A stretch of 64,000 nucleotides of DNA from CAUPWF01 sp036656795 (GCA_036656795.1 JAVXHR010000007.1:1-64000), one strand, 5' to 3'; shown: positions 50,201-59,852, counted from the stretch's first letter. Notes: generated by a model from the sequence alone, not told the origin. Program-made: numbers and translations.

Positions 50201-50824
50201 CTATTTTGAAAAAAAAATTCTTAATTTTTCAATTGCACTTTTTTCAATACGTGAAACATAAGAACGAGAGATTCCAAGCCGTTGTGCAATCTCTCGTTGG
50301 GTGTATTCTTCTTCGTTATATAGTCCATATCTCATCTTTAAGACTAAACGCTCTCTAGGGGAGAGCTCGGATTCTACTTTAGAGTACAAGGTCTTAATAT
50401 CATCTTTTAATGCTACAGTTGCATATGCATCATCTGCAACCATTTCTATGATATCAAATAGCTGTATTTCATTTCCTTCTCTATCTGTGCCAATAGGATC
50501 GTATAGGGAGACTTCTTTAGATGTCTTTTTTTTATTTCGTAACATCATTAAAATCTCATTTTCAATACATCTGGCGGCATAAGTGGCAAGCCGTATCTCT
50601 TTATCGGGGTTAAATGTGGTAACGGCTTTGATGAGTCCAATTGTACCAATAGAAATGAGATCTTCAGTATCATCATCTAAGAATTGGTACTTTTTAATCA
50701 CATGTGCTACAAGGCGTAAGTTTCGCTCTATGAGGATATGTTTGGCCTCAAGGTCACCTTCTATATATTTTTGCATATAGTATGTTTCTTCAGACGCAGA
50801 CAATGGTTGTGGAAAAGACTTCAA
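50201..50824 (-). CDS. sigK: Sporulation sigma factor SigK, no pro-sequence
   Basis: A 207-residue sigma-70 family protein: NLRLVAHVIKKY, DLISIGTIGLIKAVTTF, LATYAARCIENEILM and the region-4 helix-turn-helix EIAQRLGISRSYVSRIEKSA. The start FPQPLS is the mature N-terminus of SigK. The hydrophobic pro-sequence of the Bacillus form is missing, and an in-frame TAA lies two codons before the alternative GTG start at 50833. I prefer TTG at 50824, which has GAGGTG six bases upstream. SigK runs the last mother-cell phase of sporulation (coat and exosporium). The gene is not interrupted by a skin element. Confidence 0.88.
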   Translation of the reverse strand: MKSFPQPLSASEETYYMQKYIEGDLEAKHILIERNLRLVAHVIKKYQFLDDDTEDLISIGTIGLIKAVTTFNPDKEIRLATYAARCIENEILMMLRNKKKTSKEVSLYDPIGTDREGNEIQLFDIIEMVADDAYATVALKDDIKTLYSKVESELSPRERLVLKMRYGLYNEEEYTQREIAQRLGISRSYVSRIEKSAIEKLRIFFSK

Positions 50825-51052
50825 GAAAAGCACCTCTTAGAGAGTTTAATATAGTCTATGACAGAACTTAGAAAATTGTGCTTTTCCTAATGAAAAGTTC
50901 TGGTTGTATCCAAGGAATTCTTATGGTATATTTAATACACAATAGTTCGGAATTATCTAAATTCCATAATTTCAGGTAGCAGTATCGGGCATTTCTGCCA
51001 AATATTTCAACAAGTAGTAGAATTTATCGTAAGGAAAGGAGTGTGCTAACTC

Positions 51053-52585
51053 GTGTTTAGTACGGTGTTATCAGCAACCCTGCGTGGGTTAAAAGTAGAG
51101 TTTGTTCATGTGGAGGTAGATGTTAGTAATGGATTACCAATGTTTCATATGGTAGGTTATCTATCCTCGGAAGTAAAAGAAGCAGCGGAGAGAGTAAGAA
51201 CTGCAATTCGAAATATTGGCATTAAGATGCCACCAAAGAAGATTGTCATAAATCTATCCCCTGCCACGGTTAAAAAAAGAGGAGCATCTTTTGATCTTCC
51301 CATAGCGGTAGCAATGTTGGCAGCTATGGAATGCATCGATAGTATAGCTTTAGAAGGAAGTCTTATAGTGGGAGAATTAAGTCTTGATGGGAGGGTGCAA
51401 AAAGTGTCAGGTATTCTGCCTATGGTATTAGAAGCGAAGAAATCCGGGTATCAAACATGCGTTGTACCAAAAGAAAATGCTGCAGAAGGTGCTATTGTAG
51501 ACGGAATGAATGTATTGGGTGTCAGTACGCTAGAAGAGGTCTTTGGGTATTTTGCTGGAGACATATTATTACGACCGGAGATAACAACAGTTTCATCAGA
51601 AAAATCCGGTCATTATGAAGATGAAAGTCTTGATTTTCGGAATGTGCAGGGTCAGACATTAATGAAACGTGCAACGGAAGTGGCAGTAGCAGGTCAACAC
51701 AATCTATTATTTGTAGGACCACCGGGTGCAGGTAAAACAATGATTGCTAAATGCATTCCAACGATATTTCCACCACTGACACTTGAGGAAAGTATAGAGA
51801 TTACCAAGATATATAGTGTGTTGGGACAAGTGGAATCAAAGTACCCGTTGATTACAAAACGCCCATTTCGAGAGGTTCATCATACGGTTACAAAAGCTGC
51901 ATTGATAGGTGGAGGAACAATTCCAATACCCGGAGAGATTAGTTTGGCCACAGGAGGAGTCTTATTTCTTGACGAATTGGCTGAGTTTCCAAAGGCTGTT
52001 ATTGAGGCATTGCGGCAACCGTTGGAAAGACACAGTATTCAAATTACAAGAAGTAGAGGAAATTATACATTCCCTGCAGACTTCATGCTCATATCAGCAA
52101 TGAATCCTTGTCCTTGTGGAAATTATCCTAATTTAGACAAATGTATCTGTACAGAGTATCAGATTCGTTCTTATCTTAGGAAGATATCCCAACCATTTTT
52201 AGATCGTCTTGATATCTGCGTGGAGGCTCCTAAGGTGGAATATGAAGATCTGACGGGGAATGAAGTCATGGAAAGTTCTGCTACAATACGACAGAGAATT
52301 TGTCGCGCAAGAGAGATTCAAAGGCAGCGATATCAGGGAACCCAGATAAATAATAATGGAAATTTGCCACCCAATGAATTAGAGCGATATTGCAAGTTAG
52401 GAGATACACAAAGAGATGTGATGAAACAAGCATATAAAGCCTATGAACTTACTGCAAGAACCTATCATAAGATTCTTCGGGTAGCAAGAACTATTGCGGA
52501 TTTGGAAGGAACAAAACAAATCGAGATGAATCATTTAAAAGAAGCGCTTGGATATCGTATGATGGACCAAAAATACTGGAGGTGA
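51053..52585 (+). CDS. YifB/ComM family Mg-chelatase-like AAA+ ATPase
   Basis: A 510-residue protein: the N-terminal Lon-like part (VEVDVSNGLPMFHMVGYL), then AAA+ Walker A GPPGAGKTM near residue 222, Walker B GGVLFLDELAEF, NPCPCGNYPN and a C-terminal helical lid. ComM, its best-known relative, is a branch-migration helicase in natural transformation. It precedes dprA, another recombination gene. The start is GTG with AAAGGAG upstream. Confidence 0.92.
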   Translation: MFSTVLSATLRGLKVEFVHVEVDVSNGLPMFHMVGYLSSEVKEAAERVRTAIRNIGIKMPPKKIVINLSPATVKKRGASFDLPIAVAMLAAMECIDSIALEGSLIVGELSLDGRVQKVSGILPMVLEAKKSGYQTCVVPKENAAEGAIVDGMNVLGVSTLEEVFGYFAGDILLRPEITTVSSEKSGHYEDESLDFRNVQGQTLMKRATEVAVAGQHNLLFVGPPGAGKTMIAKCIPTIFPPLTLEESIEITKIYSVLGQVESKYPLITKRPFREVHHTVTKAALIGGGTIPIPGEISLATGGVLFLDELAEFPKAVIEALRQPLERHSIQITRSRGNYTFPADFMLISAMNPCPCGNYPNLDKCICTEYQIRSYLRKISQPFLDRLDICVEAPKVEYEDLTGNEVMESSATIRQRICRAREIQRQRYQGTQINNNGNLPPNELERYCKLGDTQRDVMKQAYKAYELTARTYHKILRVARTIADLEGTKQIEMNHLKEALGYRMMDQKYWR

Positions 52586-52592
52586 TGAAATT

Positions 52593-53705
52593 ATGAAGTG
52601 TAAGATAGAACAGGCACAATATGAATATTGGTTTGCAAATGTTCGACCTTTGTCAGACCTTAAAAAATATAGATTGCGACAAGAATATACAAGTGCCAAG
52701 GATTTATTTTATATAGAAGAAATACAATTATATCGTTATGAATATTTAAAGGCGCAAGAAATTCTTACTATCATACAAAGCAGGAATCAATGGAATCTAG
52801 AGGAACAATATCAAAAGATGATAGAGTGTGGAATTTCATTTATCACCAGAATGGAGCCGGAGTATCCACAAAAGCTGCGAGAGATCCGTATCCCACCTTA
52901 TGCACTCTATTGGAAAGGAAGATTGCCGGAAGAGGACATACCGGCAATTGCAATTGTAGGAGCAAGAAGGTGTAGCGCATATGGGGAAGAGATGGCACTG
53001 GAATTTGGACAAGAATTAGCTAAAGTAGGGGTACAGATTATTAGTGGACTTGCACAAGGAGTGGATGGCGCTGCAAGTCGTGGTGCATTAAATGTTGGTG
53101 GAATTTCTTATGGGATTATGGGATGTGGTGTCGACAGGTGTTATCCAAGAGAACATATTGGGCTCTATATGGATATTCAGGAACGGGGAGGTATTCTTTC
53201 GGAGCAACCAATAGGAGAAGCACCACTTCCTGCATATTTCCCATTGCGTAATCGGTTAATTAGTGGTCTAGCAGATGTGACTCTTGTGATGGAGGCAAAA
53301 GAGAAAAGTGGGTCTTTGATAACGGCAGATCAAGCATTGGAACAAGGGAAAGATGTGTATGCACTTCCGGGCCCGATTACAAGTGCATTGAGTCGTGGAA
53401 GTAATGCGCTGATAAAGCAAGGCGCGGGAATATTATTATCACCAAAAGATTTGTTAGAAGAGTTGCATCTGATCTGTGAAAATAAGATGCATAATATGGG
53501 GCATAAACAAGGCTCCAATAAAATAGTGCTTGAAAGTAAAGAAAATATGTTGTATAGTGGTCTCGGTCTCTATCCTAAGAATATAGACAAGCTTGCAAAA
53601 GAAGTAAATCTGCCAATTCAAGAGATTATGAGTACGTTAATCTCCTTAGAAATAAAGGGATATATTAGAGAAATATCGAAGAATTATTATATTAAAATAG
53701 AGTAG
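52593..53705 (+). CDS. dprA: DNA processing protein DprA
   Basis: A 370-residue protein whose central Rossmann-like domain holds IAIVGARRCSAYG, SGLAQGVDGAASRGAL, GCGVDRCYPREH, LISGLADVTLVMEAKEKSGS and LPGPI. DprA protects incoming single-stranded DNA and loads RecA. A C-terminal winged helix (residues ~300-370) and an N-terminal helical part are present. It lies 7 bases after yifB. Confidence 0.94.
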   Translation: MKCKIEQAQYEYWFANVRPLSDLKKYRLRQEYTSAKDLFYIEEIQLYRYEYLKAQEILTIIQSRNQWNLEEQYQKMIECGISFITRMEPEYPQKLREIRIPPYALYWKGRLPEEDIPAIAIVGARRCSAYGEEMALEFGQELAKVGVQIISGLAQGVDGAASRGALNVGGISYGIMGCGVDRCYPREHIGLYMDIQERGGILSEQPIGEAPLPAYFPLRNRLISGLADVTLVMEAKEKSGSLITADQALEQGKDVYALPGPITSALSRGSNALIKQGAGILLSPKDLLEELHLICENKMHNMGHKQGSNKIVLESKENMLYSGLGLYPKNIDKLAKEVNLPIQEIMSTLISLEIKGYIREISKNYYIKIE

Positions 53706-53734
53706 ACGATAAAACCAATATGGAGGATATTTAA

Positions 53735-55807
53735 ATGGCACGTTATCTTGTAATCGTAGAATCTCCTGCGAAAGTAAAAACAATTAAAAAGTTTTTGGGA
53801 AGCAATTATGTGGTGACAGCATCAAATGGACATGTACGTGATCTGCCAAAGAGTCAGCTGGGAATAGATGTGGAACATGATTTTGAGCCTAAATATATTA
53901 CAATTCGTGGAAAAGGTGATATATTAGCGAAACTACGAAAAGAAGTGAAAAAGGCCGATAAAGTATATCTTGCAACTGACCCTGACCGTGAAGGGGAGGC
54001 AATTGCATGGCATCTGTCAAAATCCTTAAAGCTGGAGGATAAGAAGATGTATCGTATTAGTTTTAATGAGATTACAAAGACCGCAGTAAGAGCTTCTATC
54101 AAAGAGGCCAGAGAGATCGACATGGATCTAGTAGATGCGCAGCAGGCACGACGTGCGCTTGATCGTATTGTAGGATATCGTATCAGTCCATTGCTTTGGG
54201 CAAAGGTAAAGCGTGGGTTAAGTGCGGGCCGGGTACAGTCAGTTGCACTTCGTATTATCGCAGACAGAGAAGAAGAGATTAATGCTTTTATTCCGGAGGA
54301 ATATTGGTCCTTAGATGCATCATTTAAAGTGGCAGGAGAACGAAAACCATTAGTGGCTAAGTTTTATGGAACAGATAAGAATAAGATAACAATTAGGACA
54401 AAGGAAGATATTGATAAGATATTAAAAGTAGTAGAAAATGCAGCCTATAAGGTTGATGATATTAAAAAAGGGGAGCGTATGAAAAAGGCTCCGGTTCCGT
54501 TTACTACCAGTACACTGCAACAAGAGGCTTCAAAAGCACTTAATTTTGCTACGCAGAAGACCATGCGTATAGCCCAGCAACTTTATGAGGGAATTGATAT
54601 TAAGGGAAATGGTACCGTAGGTGTCATTACTTATCTTCGTACAGATTCAACAAGAATATCTGTAGAGGCAGATGCAAGTGCAAGAGAATATGTAGGTGAA
54701 ATATATGGTGAAGAATATGTTGCTGATGTGACGAAGAAAAAAGAGGATGGGAAAAAGATCCAAGATGCCCATGAGGCGATTCGACCAACCGATATTACCC
54801 GTACACCGGCGATACTAAAAGAATCTCTCACAAGAGATCAGTTCCGTCTTTATCAGTTGATTTGGAAACGGTTTGTAGCCAGTCGTATGAAACCGGCCAA
54901 GTATGAAACGACGTCCATTAAGATTGCGGCAGATAACTATCGCTTTACGGTATCTGCATCAAAGGTTATATTTGAAGGGTTTCGTTCGGTATATATAGAA
55001 TCAGATGAAGAAAAAGAAGAAAGTAATGTATTGCTTAAAAGTATTGATAAAGATTCTAAATTAACCAAGGAGGGATTTGAATCCAAACAACATTTCACTC
55101 AACCACCGGCACATTACACAGAAGCTGCGTTAGTTAAGACATTGGAAGAATTGGGGATTGGGCGTCCAAGTACGTATGCGCCAACCATTTCAACAATTAT
55201 TGGTCGACGATATGTAGCAAAGGAAGCTAAAAATCTGTATATTACAGAAATAGGGGAAGTTGTGAATGGTATTATGAAAACCTCATTTCCGAGTATTGTA
55301 GATGTCCATTTTACGGCAAATATGGAAGGCCTGTTGGATTTGGTGGGAGAAGGAAAGGTAGAATGGAAGACGGTTATTAGCAATTTTTATCCGGATCTTG
55401 CAGAAGCAGTTGCAGTTGCGGAAAAGGAATTAGAAAGTGTTACAATTGCAGATGAAGTGACAGATGTAGTCTGTGAGGAATGTGGTCGAAATATGGTAGT
55501 CAAGTATGGCCCTCATGGAAGATTCTTAGCGTGCCCCGGTTTTCCGGAATGTCGAAATACAAAAGCATATCTTGAAAAGATTGGCGTAGCATGCCCAATG
55601 TGTGGTAAAGATATCGTACTTCGAAAAACAAAAAAAGGTAGAAAATATTATGGTTGTGAAGATAATCCGACTTGTGAATTTATGACATGGCAAAAACCAT
55701 CTAAAGAAAAATGCCCAAAATGTGGGGGATACATGATTGAAAAAGGAAATAAAGTTGTTTGTGGTGATAAAGAATGTGGATATAGCGAAAATATAAAGAA
55801 TGATTAG
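53735..55807 (+). CDS. topA: DNA topoisomerase I
   Basis: A 690-residue type IA topoisomerase. It has YLVIVESPAKVKTIKKFLG (Toprim), ATDPDREGEAIAWHL, GRVQSVALRII, and the catalytic Tyr in GVITYLRTDSTRIS near residue 300. Three C-terminal zinc ribbons are visible (CEECGRN, CPMCGKD, CPKCGGY). It relaxes negative supercoils. The order dprA-topA-codY is typical of Firmicutes. Confidence 0.96.
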   Translation: MARYLVIVESPAKVKTIKKFLGSNYVVTASNGHVRDLPKSQLGIDVEHDFEPKYITIRGKGDILAKLRKEVKKADKVYLATDPDREGEAIAWHLSKSLKLEDKKMYRISFNEITKTAVRASIKEAREIDMDLVDAQQARRALDRIVGYRISPLLWAKVKRGLSAGRVQSVALRIIADREEEINAFIPEEYWSLDASFKVAGERKPLVAKFYGTDKNKITIRTKEDIDKILKVVENAAYKVDDIKKGERMKKAPVPFTTSTLQQEASKALNFATQKTMRIAQQLYEGIDIKGNGTVGVITYLRTDSTRISVEADASAREYVGEIYGEEYVADVTKKKEDGKKIQDAHEAIRPTDITRTPAILKESLTRDQFRLYQLIWKRFVASRMKPAKYETTSIKIAADNYRFTVSASKVIFEGFRSVYIESDEEKEESNVLLKSIDKDSKLTKEGFESKQHFTQPPAHYTEAALVKTLEELGIGRPSTYAPTISTIIGRRYVAKEAKNLYITEIGEVVNGIMKTSFPSIVDVHFTANMEGLLDLVGEGKVEWKTVISNFYPDLAEAVAVAEKELESVTIADEVTDVVCEECGRNMVVKYGPHGRFLACPGFPECRNTKAYLEKIGVACPMCGKDIVLRKTKKGRKYYGCEDNPTCEFMTWQKPSKEKCPKCGGYMIEKGNKVVCGDKECGYSENIKND

Positions 55808-55815
55808 TAATCTCG

Positions 55816-55900
55816 TTGATATATATTGAATTGTGTGATAATATAAGGAATATATTAACGTTTAATGAATTGCGCGAATAATTCGAGGAATATAAAAACG
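55816..55900 (+). promoter_or_regulatory. codY promoter with a 33-base imperfect direct repeat
   Basis: TTGATA (55816-55821), 17 bases, TAATAT (55839-55844) form a promoter. Across and after it lies a direct repeat. Copy one, 55828-55860, starts GAATTGTGTGA and ends GGAATATATTAACG. Copy two, 55867-55900, starts GAATTGCGCGA and ends GGAATATAAAAACG. Most positions agree. The 40-base offset is close to four helical turns, suggesting a regulatory protein site. Confidence 0.55.
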
Positions 55901-55919
55901 ATACAAGTGGGGTGGATAT

Positions 55920-56702
55920 ATGAGTGTGGAATTACTAGACAAAACAAGAAAGATTAACAAATTATTGCATAATAATGATTCCAGCAAAGTGGTTTTTAAT
56001 GATATCTGTGAAGTGCTGACAGAGATATTAGCTGCCAATGTACTTGTAGTCAGTAAAAAAGGAAAGGTCCTTGGAGCAAGTGTTTCCGACCTGGTAATAC
56101 CAATGAAAGAATTAATTAAAGGAGAGATTGGGAGTCATATTGATATATTGTTAAATGAAAGACTTCTTAGTATCTTATCAACGAAAGAGAATGTGAACCT
56201 TCAGACATTAGGATTTACAGAGGATATTGTCCAAGGCTATCAAGCAATTGTAACACCAATTGATATTGCAGGAGAGAGACTTGGAACACTATTTATCTAT
56301 AAGTTGAATGAATTGTTTGGAATTGATGATATTATATTAAGTGAGTATGGAACTACAGTTGTTGGACTTGAAATGCTTCGCTCTGTGAATGAAGAGAGTG
56401 CAGAAGAAGCAAGAAAAGAGCAAATTGTACAATCTGCAATTAGTACACTTTCATTGTCAGAGTTTGAAGCAATCACTCATATTTTTGATGAGTTGGAAGG
56501 TACAGAAGGTATTCTAGTTGCAAGTAAAATAGCTGATAGAGTGGGAATCACAAGGTCTGTTATTGTAAATGCACTCCGAAAATTTGAAAGTGCAGGAGTC
56601 ATAGAATCCCGGTCTTCAGGAATGAAGGGGACGTACATTCGGGTTGTGAATGATTTTGTATTTGACGCTTTAAAAGAAATTAAAGATAAAAAAAATAAAT
56701 AA
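55920..56702 (+). CDS. codY: GTP-sensing global regulator CodY
   Basis: A 260-residue repressor. The N-terminal GAF domain (LLDKTRKINKLLHNND..., residues 1-155) binds branched-chain amino acids. The C-terminal winged helix contains LSLSEFEAITHIFDELEGTE and the recognition segment ASKIADRVGITRSVIVNALR. CodY represses stationary-phase, amino acid and sporulation genes when nutrients are rich. It is followed by its own terminator. Confidence 0.96.
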   Translation: MSVELLDKTRKINKLLHNNDSSKVVFNDICEVLTEILAANVLVVSKKGKVLGASVSDLVIPMKELIKGEIGSHIDILLNERLLSILSTKENVNLQTLGFTEDIVQGYQAIVTPIDIAGERLGTLFIYKLNELFGIDDIILSEYGTTVVGLEMLRSVNEESAEEARKEQIVQSAISTLSLSEFEAITHIFDELEGTEGILVASKIADRVGITRSVIVNALRKFESAGVIESRSSGMKGTYIRVVNDFVFDALKEIKDKKNK

Positions 56703-56704
56703 AA

Positions 56705-56744
56705 TGAAAAGGGTGTCAGGAGACTGATACCCTTGCTTTTCATT
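56705..56744 (+). terminator. Terminator after codY
   Basis: AAGGGTGTCAG (56709-56719) pairs with CTGATACCCTT (56724-56734) over a GAGA loop, with further outer pairing of ATGAAAA and TTTTCAT. Confidence 0.8.
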
Positions 56745-56762
56745 ACAGGAAGGAGAAATAAA

Positions 56763-57068
56763 ATGTATGAGGGAAATGTAGTGGAGCTAAAAATGAAAAG
56801 AAGTATTTTAATAGATGGAGAATTTGATTCTTTTTTATATCGATGCAAAATTTTCAAGTATGACAAGAAGAAAGAATGCATATATTTATTGTTAGGGAAG
56901 GAACCGTTGGTAACATTTTCACTTGATGCTATCTATACTTGCTGTATAAAAGGTCAAGAGGAAGAACTGTTGTGTGATGGCATTGTTGTGAAACGATATG
57001 AAAATGAAGCTGGAAAAATCATAGAATTCGCAATTCGGAATGGATTTTATAAAAATAATATAAAGTAA
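56763..57068 (+). CDS. Small conserved protein of unknown function upstream of groES
   Basis: A 101-residue protein, MYEGNVVELKMKRSILIDGE, with alternating beta strands (SFLYRCKIFKY, CIYLLLGKEPLVTFSLDAIY). The pattern resembles a small barrel like PilZ, without its arginine motif. No family is recognised. It has GGAAGGAG seven bases before ATG 56763, and lies between the codY terminator and the groESL promoter, so it is probably transcribed alone or by readthrough. Confidence 0.65.
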   Translation: MYEGNVVELKMKRSILIDGEFDSFLYRCKIFKYDKKKECIYLLLGKEPLVTFSLDAIYTCCIKGQEEELLCDGIVVKRYENEAGKIIEFAIRNGFYKNNIK

Positions 57069-57080
57069 TTATAAAGTGTG

Positions 57081-57109
57081 TTGACAAAGTAAAACTTGAG
57101 TGCTATTTT
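57081..57109 (+). promoter_or_regulatory. groESL promoter
   Basis: A perfect TTGACA (57081-57086), 17 bases, TATTTT (57104-57109), immediately upstream of the CIRCE element. Confidence 0.8.
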
Positions 57110-57121
57110 ATATCTAGAGAG

Positions 57122-57148
57122 TTAGCACTCGGTAAAAAAGAGTGCTAA
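57122..57148. promoter_or_regulatory. CIRCE operator (HrcA site)
   Basis: TTAGCACTC-N9-GAGTGCTAA, a perfect CIRCE inverted repeat. HrcA binds it and represses groESL until heat stress. It overlaps the expected transcription start and leader. Confidence 0.97.
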
Positions 57149-57177
57149 CAACATCAAAGATTAAAGGAGGAATTAAC

Positions 57178-57462
57178 ATGAATTTAGTACCATTAGGCGA
57201 CAGAGTTGTATTAAAACAATTGGAGGCAGAAGAGACCACAAAATCTGGCATTGTATTACCAGGGCAAGCAAAGGAAAAACCACAGCAGGCAGAAGTTGTT
57301 GCAGTAGGACCAGGTGGAATGATTGAAGGAAAAGAAGTGACAATGCTTGTATCGGTTGGAGATCAGGTGATTTATTCAAAATATGCAGGAACTGAAGTGG
57401 AATTAGAAAGCGAAGAATATATCGTAGTAAAACAAAACGACATCTTAGCAATTGTAAAATAG
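57178..57462 (+). CDS. groES: Co-chaperonin GroES
   Basis: A 94-residue 10-kDa chaperonin: VPLGDRVVLKQLEAEETTKS, SGIVLPGQAKEKPQ with the mobile loop, VVAVGPGG and QVIYSKYAGTEVEL. It caps GroEL during protein folding. Start ATG 57178 follows AAAGGAGG. Confidence 0.97.
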   Translation: MNLVPLGDRVVLKQLEAEETTKSGIVLPGQAKEKPQQAEVVAVGPGGMIEGKEVTMLVSVGDQVIYSKYAGTEVELESEEYIVVKQNDILAIVK

Positions 57463-57486
57463 ACATAATCAAGGAGGAGATTAGAC

Positions 57487-59109
57487 ATGGCAAAAGAAAT
57501 TAAATATGGCGCTGAAGCAAGAAGCGCTTTAGAATCAGGAGTAAATCAATTGGCAAACACAGTGAGGGTAACGTTAGGACCTAAAGGTCGTAATGTTGTT
57601 TTAGATAAATCATTTGGTGCACCATTGATTACAAATGATGGTGTTACGATTGCAAAAGAAATTGAATTAGAAGATGCTTTTGAGAATATGGGAGCACAAT
57701 TAATCCGAGAAGTTGCATCTAAGACAAATGATGTAGCAGGTGATGGAACAACAACTGCTACAGTATTGGCACAAGCAATGGTGAATGAAGGAATTAAAAA
57801 TCTGGCAGCCGGTGCTAATCCTATTGGATTACGTAGAGGTATGAAAAAAGCAACTGATGTTGCGGTAGAAGCAATCGCAAAGATGAGTAGTAAAGTAAAA
57901 GATAAAGACCAGATTGCAAAAGTAGCAGCTATTTCAGCAGGGGATACCGAAGTGGGAATTATGGTTGCAGATGCAATGGATAAGGTGTCCAATGACGGAG
58001 TTATTACCATCGAAGAATCAAAGACTATGAAGACAGAACTGGACTTAGTAGAAGGAATGCAATTTGACCGTGGATATATCTCGGCATATATGGCAACAGA
58101 TATGGATAAGATGGAAGCAAATCTTGAGGAGCCATATATTCTAATTACAGATAAAAAAGTTACAAATATCCAAGAATTACTTCCTGTATTGGAACAAGTG
58201 GTTCAGTCGGGAGCAAGATTATTGATTATTGCTGAGGACATTGAAGGGGAAGCACTTACGACCCTTATTGTAAATAAATTACGTGGTACATTTAATGTAG
58301 TGGCTGTCAAAGCACCGGGGTATGGTGACCGAAGAAAAGCAATGCTTGAAGATATTGCAATCTTGACAGGTGGTCAAGTTATATCTGAAGAATTAGGATT
58401 GGATCTAAAAGAAGTAACATTAGAACAACTTGGTAGAGCTAAATCTGTAAAAGTTCAAAAAGAAAATACAGTTATTGTAGATGGATTAGGTGATAAGACT
58501 GCAATTACAGGACGTATTACGCAGATTAGAGGACAAATTGAAGATACAACATCAGAATTTGATAAAGAAAAATTACAAGAACGTCTTGCAAAACTTGCAG
58601 GAGGAGTTGCTGTCATTCGTGTGGGAGCAGCTACAGAAACAGAGATGAAAGAAGCAAAACTTCGTATGGAAGATGCATTAGCTGCAACGAGAGCTGCAGT
58701 AGAAGAAGGAATTATTGCAGGAGGAGGTTCTGCATACATTCACGCAGCAAAAGATGTTTCGAAATTAGCCAATGAATTAGACGGAGATGAAAAAACAGGT
58801 GCTCAGATTATATTAAAAGCATTAGAAGCACCAATCTTTCATATTGTTGCCAATGCAGGCTTAGAAGGTTCAGTTGTAATTAGTAAAGTAGCAGAAGCAA
58901 AACAAGGAGTGGGATTTGATGCCTATGAAGAAAAATATGTGGATATGGTAGAAGCAGGAATTCTTGATCCTGCAAAAGTTACAAGAAGCGCATTACAAAA
59001 TGCAACCAGTGTAGCATCTACATTATTGACAACAGAATCAGTTGTTGCGAATATTAAAGAAGAAGTTCCACCAATGCCTGCAGGCGGCCCTGGAATGGGA
59101 ATGATGTAA
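57487..59109 (+). CDS. groEL: Chaperonin GroEL
   Basis: A 540-residue 60-kDa chaperonin: TLGPKGRNVVLDKSFGAP, NDVAGDGTTTATVLAQAM, AAVEEGIIAGGGSAYIHA and the C-terminal GGPGMGMM tail. It is co-transcribed with groES under CIRCE control, 24 bases downstream. Confidence 0.98.
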   Translation: MAKEIKYGAEARSALESGVNQLANTVRVTLGPKGRNVVLDKSFGAPLITNDGVTIAKEIELEDAFENMGAQLIREVASKTNDVAGDGTTTATVLAQAMVNEGIKNLAAGANPIGLRRGMKKATDVAVEAIAKMSSKVKDKDQIAKVAAISAGDTEVGIMVADAMDKVSNDGVITIEESKTMKTELDLVEGMQFDRGYISAYMATDMDKMEANLEEPYILITDKKVTNIQELLPVLEQVVQSGARLLIIAEDIEGEALTTLIVNKLRGTFNVVAVKAPGYGDRRKAMLEDIAILTGGQVISEELGLDLKEVTLEQLGRAKSVKVQKENTVIVDGLGDKTAITGRITQIRGQIEDTTSEFDKEKLQERLAKLAGGVAVIRVGAATETEMKEAKLRMEDALAATRAAVEEGIIAGGGSAYIHAAKDVSKLANELDGDEKTGAQIILKALEAPIFHIVANAGLEGSVVISKVAEAKQGVGFDAYEEKYVDMVEAGILDPAKVTRSALQNATSVASTLLTTESVVANIKEEVPPMPAGGPGMGMM

Positions 59110-59149
59110 TCATATTATAAAATAATCATTTGGTTAACAGATGATGGGG

Positions 59150-59190
59150 AAAGGAGTGAAACATGTATATCCATATGTTTCACTCCTTTT
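59150..59190 (+). terminator. Terminator after groEL
   Basis: AAAGGAGTGAAACAT (59150-59164) pairs perfectly with ATGTTTCACTCCTTT (59175-59189), followed by TT. The remaining bases to 59363 hold no supported gene; a 68-codon frame over the hairpin is rejected. Confidence 0.8.
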
Positions 59191-59363
59191 ATACATGAAT
59201 ATATGGAATATAGCAATGTATTCATGTATTTTGTTTCTAAAAAAATATAAGTGGTTTTATGGTGCCCATAGATGTTCAAAGGAATTAATTCAACTCAATG
59301 CTTGTAGAAATAGCGTAGTTTGTGTTACAATATTAGACATGAAATAATAGGTGGAGGAAAAAT

Positions 59364-59852
59364 ATGAATGACTTTTATACAGAACAATTAGTAAAGAAAA
59401 AAACATCAATTACAGATATACTTGCAAAGATAGGATTAATAGCGTTAACTGGATTATCTATATTTTTTGTGTTTCTATTTCCAATGGTAATTATTGTCCC
59501 TATCATTATGATTGTAGTAGATGTTTTTATGTTTAAAAAAATGGACGTAGAGTATGAATATCTGTACGTGAATGGAGATTTAGACATTGATAAAATCATG
59601 TCGAAATCAAAACGGAAAAGAATGCTTTCGGTCCATGTAAATGAGATGGAAATCATTGCACCATCTGGTGCAAATGAGTTGCAGGCATATAGAGATACAA
59701 AACCATTCAATTTCAGCTCATTAGAGACAGGTTGTAAGACGTATGAATTGATTACTATTGAAAAAGGAATAAAAAAGAGAATTATTTTCGAACCCAATCC
59801 TACCATTTTAGAGGGAATGCGAATGATTGCACCAAGAAAAGTGATTATTTAG
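59364..59852 (+). CDS. Membrane-anchored conserved protein (DUF6106-like)
   Basis: A 162-residue protein with two adjacent hydrophobic helices near residues 24-60 and a cytoplasmic domain after them (YEYLYVNGDLDIDKIMSKSK, PFNFSSLETGCKTYELITIE). It resembles a family seen in Lachnospiraceae under a DUF name, but I am not certain of the number. The function is unknown. It is monocistronic, between groEL and guaB. Confidence 0.75.
   Translation: MNDFYTEQLVKKKTSITDILAKIGLIALTGLSIFFVFLFPMVIIVPIIMIVVDVFMFKKMDVEYEYLYVNGDLDIDKIMSKSKRKRMLSVHVNEMEIIAPSGANELQAYRDTKPFNFSSLETGCKTYELITIEKGIKKRIIFEPNPTILEGMRMIAPRKVII

Noticed and set aside
57546..58010. 154-codon minus-strand frame within groEL
   Set aside because: A shadow of groEL on the opposite strand.
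59141..59347. 68-codon frame after groEL
   Set aside because: It runs through the groEL terminator hairpin and has no family or good start context.
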